Counted from the first letter of the stretch, positions 1 through 6,869 are shown. The stretch: DNA of 9,018 nt from an uncultured Burkholderiales bacterium (GCA_937897495.1 CALCBL010000400.1:1-9018), one strand, 5' to 3'. Program-made: numbers and translations. Notes: generated by a model from the letters alone, not told the origin.

Positions 1-339
1 GGCCGGGCCATTGTGGCTTTTGGTGGCCCCGAATTGATGAACAAGGTTCTTAACGCACCGCTCATAGCGCGCACCCCTGGCACGCAAACCGATCCCGCGC
101 AACTCATGAAAATGTTTGCCGAAATCCGCTCCTATGGTTATGCCATTGATGATGAAGAGTCTGAACAAGGCATGCGCGGCATTAGCGCACCGCTCAGAGA
201 TATCACGGGCCAAGCGGTGGCGGCCATTGGCATTGGCGGCCCAAGCCAGCGTTTGACACTTAAAAAGTTACGCGGTTTGGCGCCTGTTTTGCTCAGCACC
301 GCCGAGGCCATCTCGTCTCAATTGGGCTATCGCGCGTAA
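1..339 (+). CDS. IclR-family transcriptional regulator, C-terminal fragment
   Basis: The reading frame is open from the first base of the window, so the N-terminal winged-helix DNA-binding domain lies outside it. The 112 visible residues match the end of the IclR effector-binding domain. The clearest block is GYAIDDEESEQGMRGISAPL, followed by a stretch reading VAAIGIGGPSQRLT; in this family that region helps form the small-molecule pocket. IclR proteins typically control catabolic operons for aromatic or organic acids and often sit beside their targets. The next gene starts only 4 bp after the stop, so the regulator is probably co-transcribed with the ferredoxin reductase. The effector cannot be inferred. 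Family assignment is firm; function within this locus is inference. Confidence 0.88.
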   Translation, partial: GRAIVAFGGPELMNKVLNAPLIARTPGTQTDPAQLMKMFAEIRSYGYAIDDEESEQGMRGISAPLRDITGQAVAAIGIGGPSQRLTLKKLRGLAPVLLSTAEAISSQLGYRA

Positions 340-343
340 TTTT

Positions 344-1387
344 ATGTCTCAAGCAGTACACCTCATTCAACTGGCTGGATCCGATCAGTCCTTTCCTTGC
401 GCAGACAACGACACCCTGCTTCGTGCAGCACTTCGAAGTGGCATCGCATTTCCCTACGAGTGCAATGTTGGCTCTTGTGGCAATTGCAAATTTGAATTGC
501 TGGAAGGCGTGATGTCCTCCTGCTGGCCAGAAGCGCCGGGCCTTTCAGACAAAGATCGCGCCAAAAACAGAGGTCTTGGTTGCCAGAGCAGACCCTCCGG
601 CCCTCTTCAAATTAAGCTTCGCACCAGCGATAAATATGCGCCTCAGCATCGCCCTGTTCGCACCACAGCAACTTTTGTTTCATCGCACGCCATCACGCAC
701 GATTTGTCGGAATTCAAATTTGAAACCGCCACACCTGTTGCTTTTTTAAGTGGCCAATACGCTTTGGTTCAAATGCCAGGTATTGCGGGGCCGCGCGCCT
801 ACTCTATGAGCAATGTGGGCTTGATCAATGGCAACTCCCAAACAAGACAAGTCATGGAGTTTCAAGTTCGGCGTGTTCCTGGCGGGCATGGCAGTGCGCA
901 CTTGTTTGATCAGTTGGCACCAGGCGCACAAGTTGAAATTGATGGCCCTTACGGCATGGCCTACCTGCGAGAAGATGTTGAACGTGACATTTTGTGTGTA
1001 GCGGGTGGTTCGGGTTTAGCACCCATGGTTTCGATTGCACGCGGTGCATTCAGCAGCCCCAAAATGCGTGACCGAAAATTACATTTCTACTATGGTGCAC
1101 GCTCTTTGCAAGATGTCTGTGGCTTGGACATGCTGCAAGCGCTTTCCGACTGGGATGCTCGCGGCCATTACCAAGCGATCATTTCTGGTGAGCCAGACAC
1201 TGCCAATTTACCTGTGCCTTATTTGCGTGGTTTTGCCCACGACGCAGTGGCGCAAAGCTTTGGCGAACGTTTGCAACAAATGGAAATTTATTTTGCAGGT
1301 CCCGCCTTGATGGGACAGTCTCTTTTAAAAACTTTGATTGATCTGAAAGTGCCCATGGACCAAGTGCACTTTGATCAATTTTATTGA
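344..1387 (+). CDS. NAD(P)H:ferredoxin-type reductase: [2Fe-2S] ferredoxin, FAD and NAD(P) domains
   Basis: This 347-residue protein has the domain order of oxygenase reductases of the phenol hydroxylase/xylene monooxygenase type. An N-terminal plant-type [2Fe-2S] ferredoxin domain spans about residues 1-95, with ligands C40, C45, C48 and C80 (C-x4-C-x2-C, then C). An FAD-binding barrel follows (about 105-205, with RAYSMSN at 151-157), then an NAD(P)-binding domain (about 213-347, with GGSGLAP at 221-227 and YFAGP at 316-320). Such proteins pass electrons from NAD(P)H through FAD and the iron-sulfur cluster to a partner in the cytoplasm. The start ATG lies 4 bp after the iclR stop, and the EutA-like gene begins 9 bp downstream. 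The partner could be an oxygenase outside the window, the Rieske proteins at 6.9-8.7 kb, or something linked to the EutA-like ATPase. Family certain, partner unknown. Confidence 0.9.
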   Translation: MSQAVHLIQLAGSDQSFPCADNDTLLRAALRSGIAFPYECNVGSCGNCKFELLEGVMSSCWPEAPGLSDKDRAKNRGLGCQSRPSGPLQIKLRTSDKYAPQHRPVRTTATFVSSHAITHDLSEFKFETATPVAFLSGQYALVQMPGIAGPRAYSMSNVGLINGNSQTRQVMEFQVRRVPGGHGSAHLFDQLAPGAQVEIDGPYGMAYLREDVERDILCVAGGSGLAPMVSIARGAFSSPKMRDRKLHFYYGARSLQDVCGLDMLQALSDWDARGHYQAIISGEPDTANLPVPYLRGFAHDAVAQSFGERLQQMEIYFAGPALMGQSLLKTLIDLKVPMDQVHFDQFY

Positions 1388-1396
1388 ACGGTCCGT

Positions 1397-3208
1397 ATGA
1401 GCAGCGAAGACATTAAAAACAAACACAGCGTCCAAGACCACCAATACGGCGCTGACACGTATCACACACACGATGGCGAAGCAGACCATGACCACGATCA
1501 TGATTTTGCGGGCGACGATCCGTCACAAGAATCTTTGTGGCGCCAAGACAATGTGATCTTGCACAGCGTGGGCATTGATGTGGGCTCTTCAGGCACGCAG
1601 GTGGTCTTTTCGCGCATTCACTTAAGGCGCATTGCGGAAGACTTGTCGAGCCGCTACACCGTGGTTGAGCGCACCGCGCTGTATCAATCGCCTATTTCTT
1701 TAACGCCTTATTTGAGCGACAGTTTGATGGACGCCAAAGCACTGGGCGCCATCATTGACAAAGCCTACCAAGAGTCGGGTTTGCACCCCGATGAAATTGA
1801 TGCCGGTGCCGTCATTTTGACGGGCGAGGCGCTTCGGCGCGAAAACAGCGAATCGATTGCGGCAGTGTTGGCAGAACAAGGCGGCGAGTTTGTATGCGCC
1901 ACAGCCGGCCACCACATGGAGGCCATGCTGGCTGTGTACGGCTCTGGTGCGGCCAAACGTTCTTACGATGAAAAGCACCGCATCTTGAACATCGACATTG
2001 GTGGCGGCACCACCAAGCTCGGTCTGGTTCAAAACGGCGAACTGGTTGCTACGGCCGCTGTGCATTTAGGCGGACGCCTGATGGTGGTGGATGAAAAAAA
2101 CATGCTGACCCGACTCGATCCGGCTGGTGCTTATTTGGCCAAACAAGCTGGCTTCAACTGGAAGTTGGGCGATCAAGTCACCCGTCAAGAATTGGCCACC
2201 GTGGCCCATTGGATGGCCGACGCATTGGTGCGCGTGCTCACTCAAACTTTTTCACGCGAAGATTTGTCTAATTTGTTTTTAACCGACCCCGTCGACGACT
2301 GGGGCCAACTCGACGGCATCATGTTCTCGGGCGGTGTAGGTGAGTATGTTTATCGCCGCGAGATGCGCGACTTTGGCGACTTGGGCAAATTGTTTGGTGA
2401 AGCGGTGCGTCAGCGCCTTGATCAAAATGCCGTGCCGGTGCCTCTATTACCAGCGGGTGAATGCATTCGTGCCACTGTTTTAGGCGCTTCTGAATACAGT
2501 GTTCAATTGAGTGGCAACACCACCTTCATTTCTGAACCTGCAGCGCTTTTGCCACGCAAAAATTTGCAGGTCATTCCTTTGAACCTTGAGTTGAAAGACA
2601 GCATTGATTCTGCAGAAATTGCGACTGCATTGAGCAAGTCTTTCAAAAGACACGATTTGGTCGAGGGTGCGCAAGATGTGGCCATTTCATTGCGTTGGTT
2701 GGGCGCACCTTCTTTTGTTCGCATGAATGCTTTGGCGCAAGGTATTCTGAATGGCTTGCCTGAAACTTTGAAACAGCAGCGTCATTTGTACATCGTGACC
2801 GATGGCGACATTGCGCACAATTTAGGGCATCTCTTCAAAGAAGACGAGCGCGTGAAGTGCGAAGTCTTGGTCATTGATGGCGTCACTTTGTGGGGCTTTG
2901 ACTTTGTCGACCTGGGACGCATTCGCATGCCGTCGTGGACCGTGCCTGTCACGGTCAAATCGCTGGTCTTCAATGAAGATCCTCGCGCGCACGGCAAGTC
3001 AGATCCGAATGAGTGGCATGCCCACGAAGACGGCAAGATGCACCGCCATGATCACAACAAGGCACATTCTCATGGACACGGACATTCTCATGACCATGAC
3101 CACAGTCACTCCCACGATCATTCACATGACCACGCCCATGGGCATGATCATGGCCATTCACACGATACACAACACGCCCTGAATTTGGCCCACAAGAACA
3201 AGCCCTAA
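1397..3208 (+). CDS. EutA-like ASKHA ATPase (ethanolamine ammonia-lyase reactivase homologue) with His-rich ends
   Basis: Residues about 54-525 of 603 align along their whole length with EutA, the ATP-dependent chaperone that reactivates B12-dependent ethanolamine ammonia-lyase. Landmarks are VGIDVGSSGTQVVFSR (58-73; phosphate-1 loop), NIDIGGGTTK (198-207; phosphate-2 loop), HLGGRLM (223-229), FSGGVGEYVY (310-319), RATVLGAS (358-365) and VPVTVKSLVF (516-525), where EutA normally ends. Enteric EutA is about 467 residues; the excess here is an N-terminal extension with a His/Asp cluster (about 23-36) and a C-terminal tail (about 530-603) with some 24 histidines in HD, HS and HG repeats. Such tails are familiar from the nickel chaperones HypB and UreE. 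The gene follows the ferredoxin reductase by 9 bp, ends at a terminator, and is next to a nickel permease. No eutBC is visible, so it may serve a distant lyase or another metalloenzyme. Homology is firm; a role in metal handling is inference. Confidence 0.87.
   Translation: MSSEDIKNKHSVQDHQYGADTYHTHDGEADHDHDHDFAGDDPSQESLWRQDNVILHSVGIDVGSSGTQVVFSRIHLRRIAEDLSSRYTVVERTALYQSPISLTPYLSDSLMDAKALGAIIDKAYQESGLHPDEIDAGAVILTGEALRRENSESIAAVLAEQGGEFVCATAGHHMEAMLAVYGSGAAKRSYDEKHRILNIDIGGGTTKLGLVQNGELVATAAVHLGGRLMVVDEKNMLTRLDPAGAYLAKQAGFNWKLGDQVTRQELATVAHWMADALVRVLTQTFSREDLSNLFLTDPVDDWGQLDGIMFSGGVGEYVYRREMRDFGDLGKLFGEAVRQRLDQNAVPVPLLPAGECIRATVLGASEYSVQLSGNTTFISEPAALLPRKNLQVIPLNLELKDSIDSAEIATALSKSFKRHDLVEGAQDVAISLRWLGAPSFVRMNALAQGILNGLPETLKQQRHLYIVTDGDIAHNLGHLFKEDERVKCEVLVIDGVTLWGFDFVDLGRIRMPSWTVPVTVKSLVFNEDPRAHGKSDPNEWHAHEDGKMHRHDHNKAHSHGHGHSHDHDHSHSHDHSHDHAHGHDHGHSHDTQHALNLAHKNKP
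3017..3175 (+). repeat. Low-complexity His-codon tract (CAT/CAC-rich) encoding the EutA-like tail
   Basis: The tract encodes residues 541-593, dominated by alternating His with Asp, Ser or Gly. At the DNA level it is a degenerate array of CAT/CAC codons, with short exact repeats such as ACATTCTCATG at 3064-3074 and 3082-3092, an 18-bp (six-codon) period. It lies wholly inside the coding frame. Tracts like this can expand or contract by slippage in whole codons. Confidence 0.8.
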
Positions 3209-3221
3209 AGAGTTTGCGACC

Positions 3222-3249
3222 AAAAAGCGCAGCCCCTGTGCTTTTTTTT
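3222..3249 (+). terminator. Rho-independent terminator after the EutA-like gene
   Basis: An 11-bp stem is formed by AAAAAGCGCAG (3222-3232) and CTGTGCTTTTT (3236-3246), with one G-U wobble and a 3-nt CCC loop, followed by further T's to 3249. It lies 13 bp after the EutA-like stop codon. It separates the iclR/reductase/eutA-like unit from the nickel permease gene, so the permease probably needs its own promoter. Confidence 0.8.
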
Positions 3250-3258
3250 CGCGCCCAA

Positions 3259-3285
3259 GTATGACGAATTAAAATAAAATCACAC
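3259..3285 (+). promoter_or_regulatory. Probable NikR box overlapping the nickel permease promoter
   Basis: The left half GTATGACGAAT (3259-3269) is identical to the left half of the E. coli nik operator as I remember it. The right half is TCACAC (3280-3285), one mismatch from TCATAC, with a 15-bp instead of 16-bp spacer. The site lies directly upstream of the permease ATG, and nikR is in the same locus. Two overlapping TAAAAT hexamers (3270-3275 and 3275-3280) lie inside it and could be -10 elements, so bound Ni-NikR would block RNA polymerase. No convincing -35 is seen. Operator assignment is inference from similarity and context. Confidence 0.6.
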
Positions 3286-3286
3286 C

Positions 3287-4153
3287 ATGGATTTGAATAC
3301 CACCTCACTGCTCGCCACATCGGGTTTGCTGCTCGCTTTGGGCTTTCGGCATGGCCTAGACCCTGACCACATTGCGGTCGTCGATGGCATGACACGACTG
3401 CGCCACAACGGCAGCGCTTATTGGAAAGCCCGCCTGACTGGCTTTCAATTTGCTGCCGGTCACAGCCTGACTATTTTGCTGGCCACCTTTGTGTTTTATC
3501 TTTATGGGGTTCAGTTGCCACAATGGTTGGATGCCGTGGGTCTTTGGATTTCAACGTTTTTCTTGTTGTGGCTGGCCTACCGAAATTTCAAGTTTTGCTT
3601 TTCAGGGACTGACCATCACAACCACGCTGGCAGCCCTGTTCAGCGCAAAATTTTGCAAGCCATGGGGCCCTTTGCACACCCCATGGGCGTTGGTTTTGGC
3701 TTTGCCATTTCATTTGATTCTTTGGCGCAAGCAGGGCTGATGGCAGCCAAGGGCCACGAGCTGGGTGGTTTCTTTGCCATCGTGGCCATGGCATTGAGTT
3801 TTGGTGCAGGCATGATTTTGGCCGATACCAGCAATGGCTTGCTCATGCACTGGCTGGTCAATCGGAGCCATCATTTGGCACACCAGGCAGGCCGCATCAT
3901 GAGTGGCGTTGTGGCCACGCTGTCACTGATGGTGGTGGCTGTAGGCCATAGCAGCCAGCACTTTGGTAACTTGGAAGAAATTTGGGATGCCTGGGGTGGC
4001 TACATTGGCATTGGCGTCACAGGCATCGCCTTGTTGGTCTACTTGATCAGCGCCCGCATTTACAAATCAAAAAATCTCAACTGGCAGGTTGTAAGTGAAC
4101 ATGGTGAACCCCATCGCCGTGGTCGTGCCCCTTCGTTGCTTTTTCCAAAGTAA
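3287..4153 (+). CDS. NiCoT-family nickel/cobalt permease (HoxN/NixA-like)
   Basis: This 288-residue polytopic inner-membrane protein carries the family signature H-x4-D-H in helix I (HGLDPDH, residues 22-28, preceded by R21). Other NiCoT landmarks follow: AAGHSLTILL (56-65), GFAISFDSLAQAG (138-150) and GMILADTSNG (175-184). These histidines and acidic residues bind the metal ion during uptake. A loop near 109-113 (DHHNH) adds a His cluster. At 288 residues it is shorter than the roughly 330-370 of classical members. Metal preference cannot be read safely, but adjacent nikR and a NikR-box-like site favour nickel. No Shine-Dalgarno sequence precedes the ATG, and a -10-like TAAAAT ends 7 bp upstream, so the mRNA may be leaderless or nearly so. 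The last 25 codons overlap nikR on the opposite strand. Confidence 0.88.
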   Translation: MDLNTTSLLATSGLLLALGFRHGLDPDHIAVVDGMTRLRHNGSAYWKARLTGFQFAAGHSLTILLATFVFYLYGVQLPQWLDAVGLWISTFFLLWLAYRNFKFCFSGTDHHNHAGSPVQRKILQAMGPFAHPMGVGFGFAISFDSLAQAGLMAAKGHELGGFFAIVAMALSFGAGMILADTSNGLLMHWLVNRSHHLAHQAGRIMSGVVATLSLMVVAVGHSSQHFGNLEEIWDAWGGYIGIGVTGIALLVYLISARIYKSKNLNWQVVSEHGEPHRRGRAPSLLFPK

Positions 4154-4547
4154 GCGGCACAATTTGCACCGAGCCGTGGCGCACACCCGTTTGCGCCACG
4201 AGGCGATGCGCAAATTGCCTCACCTCTTTGGTTTTACCTTTTAAAAATGCCACTTCCAAGCAGTTGTCATGGTCAAGGTGCAAGTGCATGCTTGAGACCG
4301 TGAGGTCATGGTGGTCATGCTGCAAGTTGGCAATGCGTTCCGCCATGGTGCGGTCGTGGTGGTTGTAGACATACCCCAAATGAGCAATGCAGTGCTCACT
4401 TTCGTTTTGGCGCAGGGTTTCTTGAGAATGCCAGCCGCGAATCAAATCTCGAATGGCCTCTGACCTTGAGGTATAGCCATTCTTCTCTGTCAATTGGTCC
4501 AAAATAGTGGCCAACTCTGTTTCAATTGAAATTGTGATGCGTTCCAT
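4077..4547 (-). CDS. nikR: NikR nickel-responsive ribbon-helix-helix repressor with His-rich C-terminal extension
   Basis: The protein begins MERITISIE, the beta strand of the ribbon-helix-helix DNA-binding domain (about 1-45, with YTSRSEAIRDLIR at 25-37), followed by the ACT-like nickel-sensing domain. The high-affinity nickel ligands are all present as H77, H88, H90 and C96, matching E. coli H76, H87, H89 and C95. I chose the ATG at 4547 because family members start there and an AAGG lies 7 nt upstream; an in-frame ATG at 4601 would add 18 unlike residues. It has 156 residues against 133 in E. coli; the excess is a C-terminal tail with GHDHGDGVHHVH. With nickel bound, NikR represses nickel uptake genes, here most likely the convergent permease. 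The tail is encoded opposite the permease's last 25 codons (77-bp overlap). Confidence 0.92.
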   Translation of the reverse strand: MERITISIETELATILDQLTEKNGYTSRSEAIRDLIRGWHSQETLRQNESEHCIAHLGYVYNHHDRTMAERIANLQHDHHDLTVSSMHLHLDHDNCLEVAFLKGKTKEVRQFAHRLVAQTGVRHGSVQIVPLTLEKATKGHDHGDGVHHVHLQPAS

Positions 4548-4612
4548 GGTCTTGCCTTGCAGAAATGTGAAGCGAATGGCACGATGATACGCACAACCCA
4601 CTAACCCGTCAC
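4548..4612. promoter_or_regulatory. Divergent nikR / G3E GTPase intergenic region
   Basis: These 65 bp must hold the start signals for nikR (-) and possibly for the G3E GTPase gene (+). A loose dyad, ATGTGA (4565-4570) and TGATAC (4585-4590) with 14 bp between, resembles a NikR box only weakly and is not called as one. I see no clear -35/-10 pair. Confidence 0.35.
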
Positions 4613-5746
4613 ATGACCCTTTCTATTTCCACGACTGAACTTGTTCGCACAGACGACAAGCGCATTCCCGTGTATTTGCTCACGGGCTATTTGGGCAGCG
4701 GCAAAACCAGCCTGCTCAAGTCGTGGCTTGCGCAAGCTGAGTTCAAAGACGCCGCCCTGGTGATCAATGAGTTGGGGGAGGTTGGCCTTGACAACCAACT
4801 CCTGAGTAGCGCCACCGAAAGCAGCGCACTGGTGGCCAATGCCTGCGTTTGTTGCACCGGTTTGCCAGGCTTGGCAGAGGCACTCGAAGATTTGTTTTGG
4901 GCGCGTTTAGAAAGGCGCATGCCACGCTTTCCCAACTTGGTCATTGAAACCACTGGCCTCGCAGAGCCAGGTCCCGTGGCCGAAGCATTGCGAAGCAGCG
5001 ACTTGCTCAACGAACGTTATCGCTTGGCAGGCGTGATGACATGCCTCAGCGCCAGCACGGCCGATGCGGTTCTCAAACAACACGCCGAAGCACGCGCGCA
5101 ACTGGCAGGCGCAGATGTTTTGATCATCACCAAAACAGATTTGGTCAGTTCAGAAAATTTGGACGCCCTCAATTTGCGTGTGCAACATCAGTTGGCGCAT
5201 TTAGAACTTGAAAAGCCGCCCTACCTGCTCACCTCAGCGCGGGCTGACTTGTCGGCAAAAGATTTACTGAGCAGTTTGGCACTGCGACTCGCTTCAACAA
5301 ATGAAGCGTCCCCACCATCAGCCCAAGCTATTGCGCTGCAAGTTGTGACAACGCCTTTGCACGCTTTGCACTTGCACAAGCCAGGTGAGTCCTGTGCAAT
5401 TTGTGAGCAGGGACATGATCATGTTCATTCTGCAAAGGCCTTGTGGTGGCCCATCACATCCAGCCTTTCAATCGATGCGTTGCAAGCGCAAGTGAGTGAA
5501 TTGCAAAAAACATTGGGGGCAGCGCTGCTGCGCTTAAAAGGCCGCGTTCAAACAGCAGAAGGTCGGTATGTGGTTCAGTTGGCGCCCTTTGAAACACAAG
5601 CAGAAGTGTGCACCGATGAATTGGCTTGGTCAGACAGCACGCTCAGTGGTCTGACTGTGATCGTGAGCAGCGACTTGCCTGAGGCTTCAGCGCACTACCT
5701 TGTGCAACAAGGCATTTCAAGCCTCGGCGTAGACGCCAAGACCTGA
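4613..5746 (+). CDS. COG0523/CobW-type G3E GTPase, probable metal chaperone
   Basis: This 377-residue protein has a Walker A loop GYLGSGKTS (25-33), the conserved C-x-C-C metal motif CVCC (78-81, preceded by Ala rather than the usual Gly), the IETTGLAEPGPV block (111-122) and a guanine-specificity motif TKTD (173-176). A CobW C-terminal domain covers about 240-377. Just before that domain's core is a further possible metal site, CAIC (261-264) followed by HDHVH (268-272). COG0523 GTPases deliver zinc, cobalt, nickel or iron to target enzymes in the cytoplasm, with GTP hydrolysis gating transfer. Divergence from nikR and closeness to a NiCoT permease suggest nickel or cobalt, but the sequence alone does not decide the metal. 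The gene converges on the MDR dehydrogenase with only 13 bp between the stops. Confidence 0.9.
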   Translation: MTLSISTTELVRTDDKRIPVYLLTGYLGSGKTSLLKSWLAQAEFKDAALVINELGEVGLDNQLLSSATESSALVANACVCCTGLPGLAEALEDLFWARLERRMPRFPNLVIETTGLAEPGPVAEALRSSDLLNERYRLAGVMTCLSASTADAVLKQHAEARAQLAGADVLIITKTDLVSSENLDALNLRVQHQLAHLELEKPPYLLTSARADLSAKDLLSSLALRLASTNEASPPSAQAIALQVVTTPLHALHLHKPGESCAICEQGHDHVHSAKALWWPITSSLSIDALQAQVSELQKTLGAALLRLKGRVQTAEGRYVVQLAPFETQAEVCTDELAWSDSTLSGLTVIVSSDLPEASAHYLVQQGISSLGVDAKT

Positions 5747-5759
5747 AGATTTTCAGCGT

Positions 5760-6869
5760 TTATTTCCAAGGATCGATGGTCATGTGAATGGCGTCCTCGG
5801 CGCCTTCACCCACCAAAGATCGGATGGCGTATTCGGTTTGGTCCAAACCAAACATGTGCGTGCTCATGGACTTTACGTTGTGGCGATTGCCGGCAATGAG
5901 TTGTAGCGCTAATTCCACAGATTCGTAACTGTGGCCGCGCATACCCTTCACTGTCAGGAATTTGGCAATGATCATGTCGCTGTCAAACTGCGGCACTTTT
6001 TGGCGCTTGATACCGCCCAAAATAACGCGGCCTTTTTTACGTGCCAACTGAATGGCGCTGATCACAGAGGCAGGGCCACCAGAGGCACAGTCAATGACCA
6101 GATCGGCCATTTGACCACCTGTTATTTCGGCCACCGATTCGAGCAAATCTTCATCGCCAATGGCCACGGTGTGGCTGGCCCCCAAGTGCTTGGCCATGGC
6201 CAAACGCTTTTGATCTGAAGGTGTGTTCAAGCCCGTCACAATGATTTTGTCGACACCCGCTTCACGCGCGGCCACCACACACGACAAACCTTGTTGGCCA
6301 GGGCCTTGTATCAAAACAGTTTGGCCAGGGCCTGCACCGCCATGCAGGTAGACCCACTCAACGCCATTAGACACGGGCAATGCCAGCGCCGCATATTTGG
6401 GCTCAAGGCCTGCGGGCACTTTGTGAAACACGGTGTTCATGTGCAGTTCTTGGTACTGAGCAAAACCACCCCACAAGCCAGAGCCCCGGTTCAAGCCGGT
6501 GGCACCATAGCGCGGACCGCCCAGTCGCCAATCGGTGGCATTGCACAAACGGAAATCACCGCTTCTGCAAAAGTCACAATGGCCACAAGGCAAGTATTCT
6601 TCCAAGGCGACCAAGTCGCCTTCTTTCACGCCCCACTTGGGGCCGGCAATGGCGCCCACTTCTTGCACATGGCCCACTGTTTCGTGGCCCAAAATGGCGG
6701 GCCCTTGAATTTTGGGAAAGTCTTGGAAAAACATCCAATCGCTGCCGCAGACACCGGTGACCGCCACTTTCAACAAACCTGCATCCGGCTTGGGATCGGG
6801 TGTTTGAAAGTTTTGAATCTCAATGGTGCCGTTGGGCAGGGCCACGGCGGCCTTGAATGTTTGTCCCAT
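5760..6869 (-). CDS. Zinc-dependent MDR-superfamily alcohol dehydrogenase
   Basis: This 369-residue medium-chain dehydrogenase has catalytic-zinc residues C41 (VCGSD) and H62-E63 (GHE), and a structural-zinc lobe with C95, C98, C101 and C109. Its Rossmann domain carries a GPGQQG dinucleotide motif (189-194). Such enzymes interconvert alcohols and aldehydes or ketones with NAD(P). An AAAAAGG Shine-Dalgarno lies 6 nt before the ATG. The gene starts 42 bp after the Rieske oxygenase stop on the same strand, so the two are probably co-transcribed and the dehydrogenase likely oxidises a hydroxylated intermediate made by the oxygenase. The usual phthalate cis-dihydrodiol dehydrogenase belongs to another fold (Gfo/Idh), so an exact phthalate pathway is not implied. 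Substrate unknown. Confidence 0.88.
   Translation of the reverse strand: MGQTFKAAVALPNGTIEIQNFQTPDPKPDAGLLKVAVTGVCGSDWMFFQDFPKIQGPAILGHETVGHVQEVGAIAGPKWGVKEGDLVALEEYLPCGHCDFCRSGDFRLCNATDWRLGGPRYGATGLNRGSGLWGGFAQYQELHMNTVFHKVPAGLEPKYAALALPVSNGVEWVYLHGGAGPGQTVLIQGPGQQGLSCVVAAREAGVDKIIVTGLNTPSDQKRLAMAKHLGASHTVAIGDEDLLESVAEITGGQMADLVIDCASGGPASVISAIQLARKKGRVILGGIKRQKVPQFDSDMIIAKFLTVKGMRGHSYESVELALQLIAGNRHNVKSMSTHMFGLDQTEYAIRSLVGEGAEDAIHMTIDPWK

Noticed and set aside
3017..3175. Repeat-like CAT/CAC array considered as a CRISPR or intergenic tandem repeat
   Set aside because: It is in frame within the EutA-like gene, has irregular units and no spacers, and encodes a His tail.
4565..4590. ATGTGA-N14-TGATAC between nikR and the G3E gene as a second NikR box
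   Set aside because: Two or more mismatches to the half-sites and a 14-bp spacer; too weak to call.
4548..4601. Upstream ATG for nikR
   Set aside because: Adds 18 residues before the conserved beta strand that starts NikR proteins; it would also run to within 11 bp of the divergent gene.
5743..5756. CTGAA-GATT-TTCAG hairpin between the convergent G3E and MDR genes
   Set aside because: Only a 5-bp AT-containing stem with no T-run on either strand; not enough for a terminator, though the 13-bp convergent gap makes one desirable.
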